A stretch of 64,000 bases of DNA from contig NC_042515.1 of the NCBI RefSeq assembly GCF_900963305.1, forward strand, positions 3,518,377 to 3,582,376, written 5' to 3'. Under the pieces are notes generated by a model. That model did no database searches, was not told where the DNA came from, and saw only the letters and a list, made by a program, of their open reading frames with translations. Shown here one piece after another: positions 10,569 through 22,600 of this stretch. The DNA comes from Echeneis naucrates (Eukaryota; Chordata; Actinopteri; Carangiformes; Echeneidae). Positions within the stretch are counted from its first letter, which is position 1, and each line of letters opens with the position of its first letter. The translations under genes were made by a program, and so were the position numbers.

Positions 10569-13500
10569 CTAGATGTCGTCCTGCTCAGTTCGCTCTTTGG
10601 AGGAAACCCATCTGCTAACAATCATTTCCTGCACAAAAAAGATAAATCTTTACATTAATGCCTCTTTTGTTTTATCAAAAACATGTTTTCATGTTATCTA
10701 TCATTGCAGAGTATTAACTTGTTTAAAAAATGTACCTGCAGTCATTCTCATGCATAAATGACTAATCAAGCAAAGAAAATGAATTGATAATCAGTAAATT
10801 ATTGAAGGTATTCATTAATCAGCACATCAGATCAGGTTTTCTGTTCCTCTGATATTTGAACATCTTGGTTAAATATCTTACCTGAACCTTCAGTCTGCTC
10901 AGACACTCAGGTGAGTCAAGCTCAGACTGTGATAGGTCGACTGGATAAATGACGTAACACATCATCAACTCCTGTGAAACAAATATGGTAAATGTTGAGG
11001 GAGAAATAAAAAGTACAGCGAAGATCTGATGAGACCCAAACAGTTGCTACCTTGGAGACGTTAGCAGTGATGCGGCTAAGAGCTGCCAGAGAGCGCCACG
11101 TAAAGGGACGCAAGGCAGAGCCTCTGAATGTCTCGTCAACCCGCTCAATTACCACTGAGTAACTACAGTAAGAGGTGATGGACATATTCAGTGAGACATA
11201 AGTTAATTTCGCATGCGTTGTATATTGTATGCGTGTGTGTGTGTGTGTTACCTGGCGTGGTAAAAAGCTGGGCCTTTCCTGTACAACACTGAAAACACAA
11301 AAGTAAAGTTACACTTCATCATAGAATTTGATGTTGATATTGAAACAAGTTTCAATTCAAAACTGTTTCTCTACTGTCTGCTAACAATCCCACCACATAT
11401 ACATATATATATAAATATCTAAAACAAACAAAAGAAAACCCTCAAATACAACAAACTAATGATGATTAAGATTAATTGCCATGTTAAATCTGAATGCACT
11501 GCAGAATTCTACACAGACTCAAAAGGTATTTCAATCTATTTGCATGTGTGTTTGTCTTACTGAGGTCAACGCCATACTTGGCCCCGCTGCCACCTTTGGG
11601 GACCCATCCCCTGCTGCGGAAATGATGATAGGCCGCGTAGGAGCTGACAAAGTTGGGATGCATGGTCTGGAACGTCCTCCACAGCTGGATAACTGACAGG
11701 GGCTCCTGACAATCACAGCACAAAGGCGACAGTGAGGTCATTTAAAGAGGTATGATGGAACCATCGTTGATATCAGGTGGAGGCGGACGGATAGTTACCT
11801 TGTCAAGGTAGACAGACAGGCAGCCCAGACCATAGACCAGAAAGAAAGCCTGTAGATGCAGACAGACTAAAAACTGATTCGAGCCCATGTTACGCAGATG
11901 ACATTAAAACCTCACGGGTGGTGTCTTATTCTAAGAACCTCAGATTTCTTTCGACTAGTTTTTCATCATACGCCTGAGATCCAGATAAAGGTGTTACTAT
12001 GACATGATCACATTTTGACTGGTGGACTTGAAGGGTCAGCCTTCAGCTGCAGTGTTGGTGAGTTACCTCTTCCAGACTGAGCTGCAGGTACTCTAACAGC
12101 GAGAACGGAGTCCGTCTGACCTCCCTGACCCCCTCGCCAACCTGCAGACGCACAACAACACAACTGAATCTCAGCACCAACCACAACCAGAGCCCGGTGG
12201 TGAGAACAGATCTGTATTCAGATGACGACTAACCTCACTGTCTACTAGGACATAACCAGGACCTGGAACCAAAGTCTCCATCTCAGGATCAGAGTCTGAG
12301 CTGGGGTCAGAGACAAGGTCAGGGTCAGGATCTGGATCAGGGTCAGAGTCTGAGTCCTGATCCGAGCTGTGATCGTGGGTTAGGTCTTCCAGGTCCGGCC
12401 TGAGATGTGAAAATAAGGATGACAGCTGGGTTTAGTGTCACGTAGTTTATATACGGACACTTGAAGGGAGTCTGGTGGATAACCCACCTGCAGCTTCTCT
12501 TGGCCTCCGGCTCGACCTCCGAGCACCGCTTAGGTCTCTTGTGTGAAGAGACGATGTCCTCTGGTCCCAGTCCCTCCTCCTGCCCTCGATTCCCTCCCTG
12601 TCCATTCTCTTCCCCTTCCACCTCCCGCTTCACTTCCTCCATCTCTACAGGCTGAGAGAGTCTGTGCAGAGTTTGACTGACAGCGTCATCATCCAATCCC
12701 TGAGAGGACAGAGCTGCGCCTGCCCACCTGAGCAGCTCCTTGTACCTGGAGGCGTCGGGGAAATGACATCATCACGTGAACAGACATGCAGTCGTCATGT
12801 GAGCAGAAAGGATGTGATGTCACCAACCTGGACTGTGAGATGACGGGCAGAAACAAACTTTCGTGTTCTGTAACAGAAACAGGAGCCAGAACACTTCAGC
12901 CAACAGCACTGATTGGACCTGATGATGACGATGATGTCACTGCGTGGGTGTACACTCACGTTCCCATTTGTTGGAGATGCTGTGGTCTGGTCTCGCTCTG
13001 GACAGGACACCTTTTCCAAAATAGCCCTGAAACAACAAAATCTGCTCGTTTTGAAAACATAAAACTTGATATAATTTCATAAATACATGTAGATTAACTC
13101 AAACCTCTGATCTGAGGCCTGAAGGCCTTGTGGTGTAACTGTCTTTCAGGGTTCTGATGATGGCGGTGACCAATCAGATCGCAGGAATAACCACATCACC
13201 ATTTCTACAGAATCCTTTAAAGGTGAAAATAGCATAGATTCTGAAAACTTCTTATTGGAAAAATTATCCCCATGATCATTAATGACCATTTCAGTCAGTT
13301 TACTTTACTTCACTTTCACTGTGTAATTACTGTCGTTGTTTCTTTTATCAGGATTGTTAAAATTACATCATTAGCCTGGTTTTATTGGTTAGAAAACTTT
13401 TTTTTTTTTATGACTTCAGAACTTTGTCACAAATGAACTTACCTGCAAAACAGTTTCTTTTTCTAGGTGATGTGGGTTTTTTTTTAAAGGTGGTTTAAGT

Positions 13501-14103
13501 CAAACTTGGAAATGTGGATTAACTAACACCTAATTTTAAGTAATGTGATTTGATTCATATCTGCACTCAAGCCAAGTGATTTCATTCAAACTTAGTTTCA
13601 GGTGATTCGGATTAACTCAGACTCGGTTTCAGGTGACTCGGATTAACTCAGACTCGGTTTCAGGTGACTCGGATTAACTCAGACTCGGTTTCAGGTGACT
13701 CGGATTAACTCAGACCCGGTTTCAGGTGACTCGGATTAACCCAGACTCGGTTTCAGGTGACTCGGATTAACTCAGACCCGGTTTCAGGTGACTCGGATTA
13801 ACTCAGACCCGGTTTCAGGTGACTCGGATTAACCCAGACCCGGTTTCAGGTGACTCGGATTAACTCAGACCCGGTTTCAAGTGATTCGGATTAACTCAGA
13901 CCCGGTTTCAGGTGATTCGGATTAGCTCAGACCTGGTTGTGAATCTTCTGGATGTGATCCGGATGACAGACCACCACGTGCTGGTTGATGATCTCCGCTC
14001 GGAAGTGGCTCCTGTCCTCCGGGATCCGGCTCACCGGCAGCGGAGCCTCGTACTGCTCATAGACCCGGTTCCTCCGCCGGGGAGCCCGAAACTCCGCCTG
14101 CAT
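10569..14103 (-). CDS. tsen2: tRNA-splicing endonuclease catalytic subunit Sen2
   Basis: Cuts the 5' splice site of intron-containing pre-tRNAs as part of the TSEN complex. Exons (minus): 14103-13933, 13026-12960, 12867-12828, 12745-12488, 12399-12234, 12141-12067, 11849-11799, 11705-11561, 11288-11252, 11162-11051, 10971-10882, 10628-10569; all phases agree and give 423 residues (human 465). N-terminal [20 protein letters not shown] matches the family start, followed by [13 protein letters not shown]. The C-terminal nuclease fold contains [34 protein letters not shown] and [14 protein letters not shown]. The catalytic triad corresponds to human Tyr369/His377/Lys416 and is intact here as about Tyr327, His335 and Lys374 with the same spacings. 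The middle is a fast-evolving acidic linker. A minus-strand AATAAA (10530-10525) lies only about 40 bases after the stop. Two exons are tiny (40 and 37 bases). A 31-bp array abuts the exon 1 donor. Confidence 0.95.
12285..12365 (-). repeat. Asp-rich hexamer repeat in tsen2 exon 5
   Basis: Coding-strand hexamers of the TGACCC / TGATCC type repeat here and encode a Ser/Asp/Pro tract ([13 protein letters not shown]) in the linker before the nuclease domain. It is in frame and looks like a recent low-complexity expansion. Confidence 0.75.
13592..13932 (-). repeat. 31-bp minisatellite starting at the tsen2 exon 1 splice donor
   Basis: Eleven copies of a 31-bp unit run head to tail through the start of intron 1. 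On the coding strand each unit begins GTCTGAG or GTCTGGG, continues TTAATCCGA and ends CCTGAAACCGG. The first unit begins exactly at the real donor (AACCAG then GTCTGAG), so every later unit carries a donor-like AACCGG/GTCTGAG junction. Copies differ at a few positions; the outermost are the most diverged. Confidence 0.95.
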
Positions 14104-15036
14104 GTTGAGGACCGGGTCGGACCGGTTCGGGCCTTCTGTGGCTCTGATCCGGATGCGGACTGAGCTGTTAGCCTGTTAGCTTCTCCTCCGGCGGACCAGG
14201 TCGCCTGTTAGCTTGTTGGCCCGATAAAGTCCGGATCCAGTTCGGTTTCATACAGTTCTAACTTTCCGGCCGGCTTTGTTTTGCTGCCGGACGCTGCGGT
14301 GTCTCAGAATCAGTGTCCGGGTGGAACAGCCGGACCAGTCTCTCAGTTCCTACTGCAGGTTAGTAAAGTCAGATCAGAACAGTAAAACCAGATCACAGCT
14401 GATTTCAACGTTTTAACTTCAAAATATGTTGTTTTTAAGTTTTAACCACGTAAATAACACAACAAAGTGTGTTAACGCTGTTGAGAAGACGCAGAGAATG
14501 TTTTTTCAAACCTGGACACCTAAAAACAAAAGTGGTGTGATATCCAGAGACAAAAACACACAGAAACACAACGTTAAGACTTTAATGAAGCTGAATCTTT
14601 TTTTTTCTCATTAGCATTTAAAACAACAACAAGAGGTTACATTCAGGACATAATGCCATTTGTGCAGCAATGACAACTGATACCACAACAACAACTGGAC
14701 AAGAGAGAGGAAACACAACTGACTGATTGTCTAGAGAGGACATTTTTTATTGACAGTGATGACAGTGTTTATAAATTTATTATTTATTAATTAAAAGCTG
14801 TCAGACTAAGACAGACATGATAACACAATAAAAATAAAGAATGCATTCAGTACACATGGAGCATTTACACACATAATGCACAGATAGTTTACAGTTCATG
14901 TCACTGTGTTTATGACGTTAAAATGCACAAAATATGTAAGTAAAAGAATTTAAAGAAGAAACAGTTGAATCCTGCAGTGAAGTTAATCTAAAGTGTCGAC
15001 TCAGCAGGTGAACAATCTCATGATGTTTTGTCAAAA
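14104..15036. other. tsen2 promoter and mkrn2os copy 1 3' UTR
   Basis: The right side of tsen2 (14104-14360) is GC-rich and should hold its TATA-less promoter. From about 14400 the sequence becomes AT-rich. On the minus strand two AATAAA signals (plus-strand TTTATT at 14746-14751 and 14776-14781) lie some 260-290 bases past the stop of the next gene, so 14746-15036 is probably its 3' UTR. No additional coding exon is seen. Confidence 0.55.
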
Positions 15037-16550
15037 TCAGAGTGCTCTGTCCTCTTGTTTCTCTTCCTGTCTGTCCACCATGTAGTACTGATGTCTCTGG
15101 ATGTGCTCGTACAGTGTGGTATATTTGGAGACCCTCCTCATCCTTGGCAGGATGAAGCTGTGGGTGAAGGCCTCTCTGCTCAGAGAGCTCCGCCCCTCCA
15201 CCGCCAGGACGCTGTTAATAAAGCGGAGGCAGTAGGTGAAGCAGTTTTGGTGTTCATCATCGAACCTGAGACAAAGAAACAGAGAGAGACAGGTGGTTAG
15301 ATGAGAGACAGGGGAACAGAGACAGATTGACAGAGAGAGTGAGAGATGGTGGGACAAAAACAGAATGAGAGAGAAACAGGTAAAGGGGTGTATAAGTTTT
15401 TGTTGATGTTTTGTGCGAAATGTGTTGCAGCCTGTATCTGGGCAGGTGTACCTGTGCCACGCAGGGTCCCACATGGGCCCCTCAGAGAAGTGGTCCAGGT
15501 ACTGGTCCCACTGAGCCAGCAGGTGGAACGTGTCGGGTCGGACCAGAGGGACACTGACACAGCGCTCCCACCCAGTCTGATCTCTGTGGACCCCACCCCG
15601 AGTGTAGTTATACACAACTCCTGCACACACAAAGGATTTCACGATGTCCTGATTTTAAACACGCAATAAACAGTCGGTGTCAGATCACTGAGGCTGCAGC
15701 GATTTAATCAAGTGAAGGAATTTAACATCTGTGAACCGTCACGGACTGATTGACCCACATTTCTGCTGACTTTTCATTTGAAGAAATTACATTCCTTTTA
15801 ATGCTGATTTAAACACATCTAATGACTAGAGACTGGTTTATTAAATAAATTTTATGTTAATTAAATGTTTCCTTGTTGATAGAATCACACAAAGGAGGAG
15901 ATCGATGAAGTTGCAGAAACAGATCGCAGTCGAAGATGTTGACCAAAATACCACAAGATGTTTATTTGTTTTCTTTCTGATGTACTGGGCCATCTGTACA
16001 CGAGATTGAAGGAGTACTGTTGTTGGATTAGATCATATTTTAAAGGGGATCAGACTGATCTCTGGATGCGGACCAGTTGGTCCTTAGAACTGAAATAAGA
16101 GAAGAAATCAGACCCAGTCTGACCTTTGACCCCTGTCTCATGACCTCAGGGTCCTACCTTTAGTGTTGGAGATGCCTGTGTGCAGATCTGAGGTCCCATC
16201 AAACTCTCTGAAAAGAAAAAACAGGACACACACTGCTTAGACAGCAGTGACAGACTGCACCACCCAATCAGTAGAGCCTTAACTGAGGAGAGTTGGTTGT
16301 AGGTGTTCCTAATAAACTGAGCTGAGTGTAGATACGTGTGCATTTACCTGGCCTGGTTGTCGTGTGCAGGCGCGACCAGCAGGCAGCAGGAGCTCTTGTG
16401 TCCGTTGGTGAATGGGGAGGGAAGGCTGACCGGCGCCTCCTGCAGTCTGTTCCCCCTCAGCTCCTCCCCACAGCTCGGACAATCCTCCGGCACCGAGAAG
16501 CAGAAGATCTCCTTCTGACAGTGACTCAACCGGATCACACTGCGCTCCAT
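15037..16550 (-). CDS. mkrn2os: MKRN2 opposite-strand-like protein, copy 1
   Basis: Recognised by similarity to vertebrate MKRN2OS (human C3orf83), a protein of unknown function encoded beside MKRN2 on the opposite strand. Exons (minus): 16550-16348, 16207-16158, 15620-15452, 15265-15037; phases 2, 1, 2; 216 residues. The N-terminus has a possible metal-binding CPSCG motif, then LQEAPVSLPSPFTNGH and CCLLVAP. Exon 2 gives DLHTGISNTKG, exon 3 GVVYNYTRGGVHRDQTGWER, exon 4 FDDEHQNCFTYCLRFINSV and a basic, Tyr-rich tail (TLYEHIQRHQYYM). It is the closer of the two copies to mammalian MKRN2OS (FTNGH, FDG-SDLH, NCF-FINSVL). The ATG at 16550 is the first in frame with the conserved start region. No signal peptide or membrane segment is apparent. 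Confidence 0.88.
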
Positions 16551-17713
16551 CACTTCTCACTCCTCTTCCTCCTTAATTCCTTTTTTTTTTTTTTTTAACT
16601 TCTCCCTTTCCCTCCTCCCTCTTCTCCTTCTCAGTGTTTCTGCTCCTCTCTATGTGACTTCTGTTTCATCCTCCTCTTCTTCTTCTTTCCTCCTCTGTGA
16701 CACACCTGGTCGCCAGGTTACAGCCTATCAGATGACCTCATCAACCTGCCTCCAGCCTATCAGGTTGTAGCTGCTGTCAGACAGATGGTCATGTGAACCG
16801 GCTCACCTATTGCTGCTTTAGTCTCAGCAGGTGACTTCCAGGCCATGTTTCTCACGTCGTCATGGAAACTGGTGTTTATCAGCCAAGTAGGTGTCCGTGT
16901 CAGTCTGACAGGAAACGAGATCATCATCTGAAGAGGATGAATGCAGATTCGTTTTACTCCGTCTGATTCGGGTTTCGGAACAGAAGGAATGTAAAACTGA
17001 GCTTCTGAAATAAAAGCTGTGATCTGATTGGTGCAGCAGACAGGATGAATGTAGGTCAACACTTTTTCCATCTCACCTATCAAACTGCGTGTTTGTGTGT
17101 GAGATCTGATCTGTCAGCTCGTGCGTGTCGATATCACAACAACAAAGCACAAATGGATAAGCAAAATAAATAAATAAAAAAAAAAAAAAAGAGGAAAAGC
17201 AAAATTAATTGACTTATTTATTCAACTCAAATGTTGTTAATTTTTGTTTTTGTTTTTCAGCCTTCAGACTTAATAAACATGACATATTCTGACCTCACAT
17301 TTTTGGACTGTAATGTCCTGCTGAAACATCTCCATGCTACACAACTGTACATGTTTATAAAGCCCGGTACTACCAGTAGATTTATCATCAAAATAAATAT
17401 TTTCTCAAAAGAGATGAACATTTGAATTTTTTTGTTTCCTTCTAGGTTTAAAGTAAAATGACTGAAACAATCTGGATAGTATAAATAAAGTAAAATATCT
17501 GGAATCCAGAGGAGTCTCAGAGAGTTTCTAGCAAATCCACCAGCCAGACAGATACTTCATGGAGCATGGGAGACTTGAGCATTTCCAGCAAGAACATCAA
17601 ATCATTCAAGGACCTTGGTAGAAATGAGTGTTCTAGGAAATAGACAAAATCGCTGAGTAGTTTAGTGCCATCAGAGCACAACAGAATCCACAGAGAAGAT
17701 GATCTGGTGTAGT
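16551..17713. other. Spacer between the two mkrn2os copies
   Basis: Contains a pyrimidine-rich block (16557-16700) immediately upstream of copy 1, probably part of its promoter or 5' UTR, then A/T-rich sequence with an A-run near 17177. The part from about 17450 to 17713 is probably 3' UTR of copy 2. No further gene or RNA is evident. Confidence 0.45.
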
Positions 17714-19206
17714 TCACGGACCATCTCCGTCTCCAGTCATGTAGTGTCCGTGCTGACAGACGTGCTGGTATACCGAGAGATACCTGGAGGTCGCCTCTGT
17801 CCTGGGCAGGATGTACTGAGAGGTGAAACGCTCTCTGCTGATTGGCTGCTTGCCCTCCTCCTTCATCACATGGTTGATGAAACTCAAAGCGAAACCGTAG
17901 CAACACGACCCAAACTCCCTCTGCTCCTGAAACCTGCAGAGAGAGAGAGAGAGAGAGAAAATAAAAAACTACTGCCGCTACTTCACCCGCCGACCAGGTG
18001 ATTAAATAAAAACCAACCCCGATCGATCAATTTACAAAAGTTAACGGGTCTTCATCATTGTCAGAGAGAAATAGGTCCTACCTGGCTGCCGTCCAGGTGT
18101 TCAGACGACTGTACGTCTCCAGCTGTTCGTCCCACAACATCCTGAAACTGAGGCTGTCGTTGCTCGGGGCAACCAGAGGGATAACGATGCTCTGCTCCCA
18201 TCCCTGCTGCTGACACCGAATCCCTGACTCTGTATAATTAAAAACCACACCTGCAACAACATACAAAATGAAACAGATTACCGACAATTAAAAAGAAAGG
18301 TTTATATTCATTCACCTGACAAAACCTTAAAATCAAATAAAATTTAAATAGAAAATATAATAACTTTAAGTAACCCAAATACAAATTAATATTGAATACA
18401 AATTTAATTAAGTAAAACAATAAAATTATTGACTACTAAACTAAACTAAGCATTTAATTAAATCAACAAAAGGAAAATTAAACAAGTAGGCTAAAATTAA
18501 GTTAAATGTTAAGCACAACTAAATAGATTAAACAAAATGAATTTGGTAAAATATATTTAACTGGTAAATTTTGTAATTTAAAAAATATATAATGAATTTC
18601 ATAAGAAAACTAAAAAGATTAATAAATAAAATAACCTCACCTTTAGAATTGGAGATGCCAACATGAAGCTCAGACTCATTTTCTTCACTGTGGACACAAA
18701 TATCTGAATGAAGTTTTTAAAGATAGTGATGTTCGTAAAAAAAATAAAAAATAAAAAGATTCATGAAATATGATCATATTATCTTCACCCTGGTGTCAGA
18801 TGATGTAGCACAAACAATAACAAAAATAATATAAATGAGTCATAAACAGGTGAATTTAAATCATCAGAACCCAAAATTGATGTCTATTAACAGGAAATTC
18901 AGAATAAAATAAAGTAACTCATGATGAAGGATGTTACTGAGCACCGGATGGAGGATTTAACAGTTTTATTGAGTCCAACCCGAGTCTTGTGTACCTGAAT
19001 CCGGCCGCTCCGAACCGGGACGTGATGAGGAAGCAGCAGGCAGTTCGGTGTCCGTCCCGGAGCGGGATCCGGATCCGAACCGGAGCCTCCATCAGGCCGA
19101 GCCGCACCGCCAGGCCGCACGCCGGACACCACAGTCCGGCCGGACTGCCCAGCGTGTAGACGGTCCTGCCGCAGTGTCGGAACCGCACCAAGTCTCCCGT
19201 CTCCAT
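17714..19206 (-). CDS. MKRN2 opposite-strand-like protein, copy 2 (diverged tandem paralogue)
   Basis: Second mkrn2os-family gene, adjacent to mkrn2. Exons (minus): 19206-18995, 18687-18641, 18250-18082, 17933-17714; phases 2, 1, 2, identical to copy 1, and exon 3 has the same length (169 bases); 215 residues. It starts METGDLVRFRHCGRTVYTLG, has WCPACGLAVRL with LMEAPVRIRIPL, then ELHVGISNSKG, GVVFNYTESGIR with GWEQSIVIPLVAPS, and a final exon with FQEQREFGSCCYGFALSFIN and the RYLSVYQHVCQHGHYM tail. Overall similarity to copy 1 is moderate (roughly 40 percent in exon 3 by eye), so the duplication is old. Its position, divergent from mkrn2 with about 480 bases between starts, is that of mammalian MKRN2OS, although copy 1 resembles that protein more. 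Function unknown. Confidence 0.85.
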
Positions 19207-19684
19207 GAGCCCTCCGGACCGGAAGTGCACCTGCGGACAGGTGGGGGCGGAGCCACCACTGCAGCCGTGACGTCGAAGACAGACGCTTTGAATCACTTCC
19301 TGAATCCTTATTATTACTACTATTTTATCTGTACCTTTAACAAAGAAACCACCTGAGGAAGAATCAGATTTATTGGCCAAGGAAAACACGGAATTTGACT
19401 TAGTGGACATAAATAAATAAAGAAGTATAAAAACAAACAAAAAAAATAAAAATAAAAAATGTAAAAATGTAAAATCTATCAATCAATCAATAAATATGTC
19501 TGTGTATTTTTAATCTACCTATTTATTTGTTGATTGATCAATTTCATTCATTCTTTCACTTCTTGTTCTTCCCGCCTATAGGAACCTTCCTGCTGCGGCT
19601 GCTGCGCTCGGTCGGAGCTGTTTGACCGGGACACCGAAGTGGCATCTCTGAAGCAGCCGTCGTCGCTGAATCTCGGCGGGGAAG
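19207..19684. promoter_or_regulatory. Divergent promoter between mkrn2os copy 2 and mkrn2
   Basis: The two start codons are 478 bases apart on opposite strands. The flanks are GC-rich (19207-19270 and 19570-19684) and the centre (19380-19560) is AT-rich, without a clear TATA box. A head-to-head arrangement is typical of this gene pair, so shared regulation is plausible but not shown. Confidence 0.6.
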
Positions 19685-22600
19685 ATGAGCACCAAACAGG
19701 TGACCTGCAGGTGAGTCGAGCCGGCCGTCCGTCAGCTGTCCGCCTCTTCGATGTCGGTTTTGGGGGGTTCGGCCGGTTTTCCGACCCGGAAGTCGACGGA
19801 GGCGCGTTAGCATCGTGCTAATGTTTTTAGCACATTAGCTTGTGTGGAAGTTCACGCTGAGTCGAACTGGTTCGGACTCTCCTTCAGCCTCTCTGCTCTT
19901 CTGTTAAGCTTTTATTTTCCGTTTTTTTAACCAAACAGCGGGCGGATTTTGCTCCTTCCGCGTGAATTTCTGCTGTTTTGTGCGGTCAGATACAGTCAGC
20001 TGGGCATGTTTGTGTCGAAGGGATGAGGCCTTGAGGTTAATAAACAATAAAAAGTCTTTGAGAAGTTGAGAGGGCTCGTTTAAGTGGAAGAGAAGTCCTT
20101 GAAGAGGTGAAAAGGTCTTTTGGAAAGTTAAAATGCTCCTTGACCTGATTAAGAGTCCCTGATCAGGCTTTGGAGGTCAAAAGGACCAGTGATGTTGCTA
20201 TGGTAACCTGTAAGTTAATTAACAAACAAATAAAAACAAACAAACTCTTCCACCTTTTCTGCTGTTCTATGACAGTGCAGGAGGCTTTTCTGTGGACAGG
20301 GACGGTGTGATGCCACTTCCTGTGCTGCCCTGTGTCTTTCAGGTACTTCCTCCACGGCGTGTGCAGAGAGGGAAGCCGCTGCCTCTTCTCCCACGACCCG
20401 AACAACAGCAAACCCTCCACCATCTGCAAGTTCTACCAGAGAGGAATGTGCGCATACGGAGAACGCTGCAGGTAAACACTCACCTGATGGGTAACATCCA
20501 GTCATGTCGTCAGACGACAGCGGAACAGCTACATTTCTTCTTCCGTGTTCGACTTGTGTGTAGGTACGATCACATCAAACCTCCATCCAGAGGTGGGGGT
20601 GGAGGGGGAGGGGGAGGAGCGTCGGAGGATCAGGCGAGCGGAGGGGGAGCTGGACTTGGACCTCCAGTTCGAGGTGGAGGGAAGAAGAACCTTGTTCTCA
20701 GAGACAGAGGTGACTAAAACACCGCAGATTGATGACAGATGCTTCTCCGCCTCCTTTACGGTCCACAGACTTGAATATGAAAACAATCCACATCCACAAT
20801 GAAACAATAATCGTATTAAATCAAAACTAAAGGCAGCTGTCTGACCTCTGACCAATCTGTCTGTCTCCCTGTTTCTCTCTCTCTCTCCATTGTGTAGGTG
20901 TCGACAGGATGTTTGGAGCTCCAGCAGACAGTTTGTGGTCAGACGTCACAACAGCTGCAGCTCCTCAGACGTATGTGGACGCCATCAGGACGGGTCTGGA
21001 GGCTTCGGCGCAGGAACAAGGTTGGACATGCAGCACACTTGCTTCTGATTGGTTGATAGCCTTTCATGATGTTGACCATTGACACGTGACAAGGCATTCT
21101 TGTAGGATTGTTTTACATTTTCACTTGTCCTCTCAGTAGCACTTCCCCCGGTGGGTGGGACCTCCCAGAACCTCCCCCTGCTGTGTCCCTACGCTGCTAC
21201 TGGACACTGCTTCTATGAAGACAACTGTACGTATCTCCATGGCGATATGTGTGAGGTGTGCGGGCTGCAGGTTCTCCACCCCCACGACCCCGAGCAGAGA
21301 AAAGCACACGAGAAGGTGAGCATGATGATTTGATTGAACATATTCAAAGAAAAGGAGCAGTTGTTCTTCATTTATTTGCTCAAATGTTAGAGTTGTGAAT
21401 TCAAAAGGAATGAAGAAGGAGTAAATAAATTGTGTGGGAAAGTATGGAAGCCCAGAGGACACATATCAGGTTTCCTGTTTTATTTCAACCAGTTATTTGG
21501 AAAAAAAGCAAATAATCATCAAATAAACAAACAACAACAACAAAAAAACAACAAAAGCAACTACACTACACCACTACTACAACACTACCACTACAAACAG
21601 TGAGTCATCCTCTAAACCTGCAGGTGAAAGGTCCACACTCCATTTTTATCAGAACCACATTGATCCTGATGTTATGAGACTCAGAGTGACTGCCCCTCAT
21701 CTCGAGGCGAAAACTGGATGAACATCGCTCAAATGACTTTAATCAATGAAGAGTTGCAACTTGGCTTGTCAGGCAGTGACAGAGCAGAGACAGTATTTTA
21801 TTTAATGTCGTGGAACAATATAAATAAAACAATAAGCAGTGAAAGATGACATGTTGTAAAGGTCTTGCAACTAAAATGAAAACCACCTGAACATAAAGAA
21901 GGAAGGGAGGGGGCAAAATGGCTGCCAGTGGGTTGGACAGCACTGATATTCTCCGTCTCTGTCTTCAGATGTGCCTGGCAGCCTTCGAGGCCGACATGGA
22001 GAAGGCGTTTGCGGCCCAGCTCAGCGAGGACAAGGTGGGTTCATTTGCTCACTCAATGGTTGTTATGGTGACAGTAAGAGTGACGGCTGTTGTTGATGTA
22101 CAGGTGTGTTCCATCTGTATGGAGGTGGTGGTGCAGAAGGCGAACCCATCAGACCGCAGGTTTGGCATCCTGTCGTCCTGCTGTCACACCTTCTGTCTGG
22201 CCTGCATCCGAAAGTGGCGCTGCACCAGAACCTTCAGCAACACCATCATTAAGTAAGACCTGAGTCCAGGACATGGTCTGTGTCTGGACACATTTGGTGA
22301 TGTGAGCTCTCCTGTCCAGGACAGGTTCTGCTAGCCTGTGACGCTGGGACAGCATATGTGAAGTTTGTCCTGGGACACAGTCTCCGTTTGTCTGATGAAG
22401 TGTCTCTTTGTCTCAGGTCGTGTCCAGAGTGTCGGGTTGTCTCAGAGTTTGTCATCCCCTCAGTTTACTGGGTGGAGAATCAGGAGGACAAGGACCACCT
22501 CATAGACCTCTTCAAGTCTGGAGTCAGGTGAGCTTCCTGAATCTGCCACAATTTAAAACCTTCAGATTTTACAGACTGTTCTTCAGAGAATGACTCTTAT

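Noticed and set aside
13592-13932. Possible CRISPR-like array
   Set aside because: The 31-bp units are contiguous with no unique spacers, and this is a vertebrate intron.
15257-15669. Reading frames on both strands over mkrn2os copy 1 exons 3-4
   Set aside because: Shadow frames of the real exons, running through a CT-rich intron.
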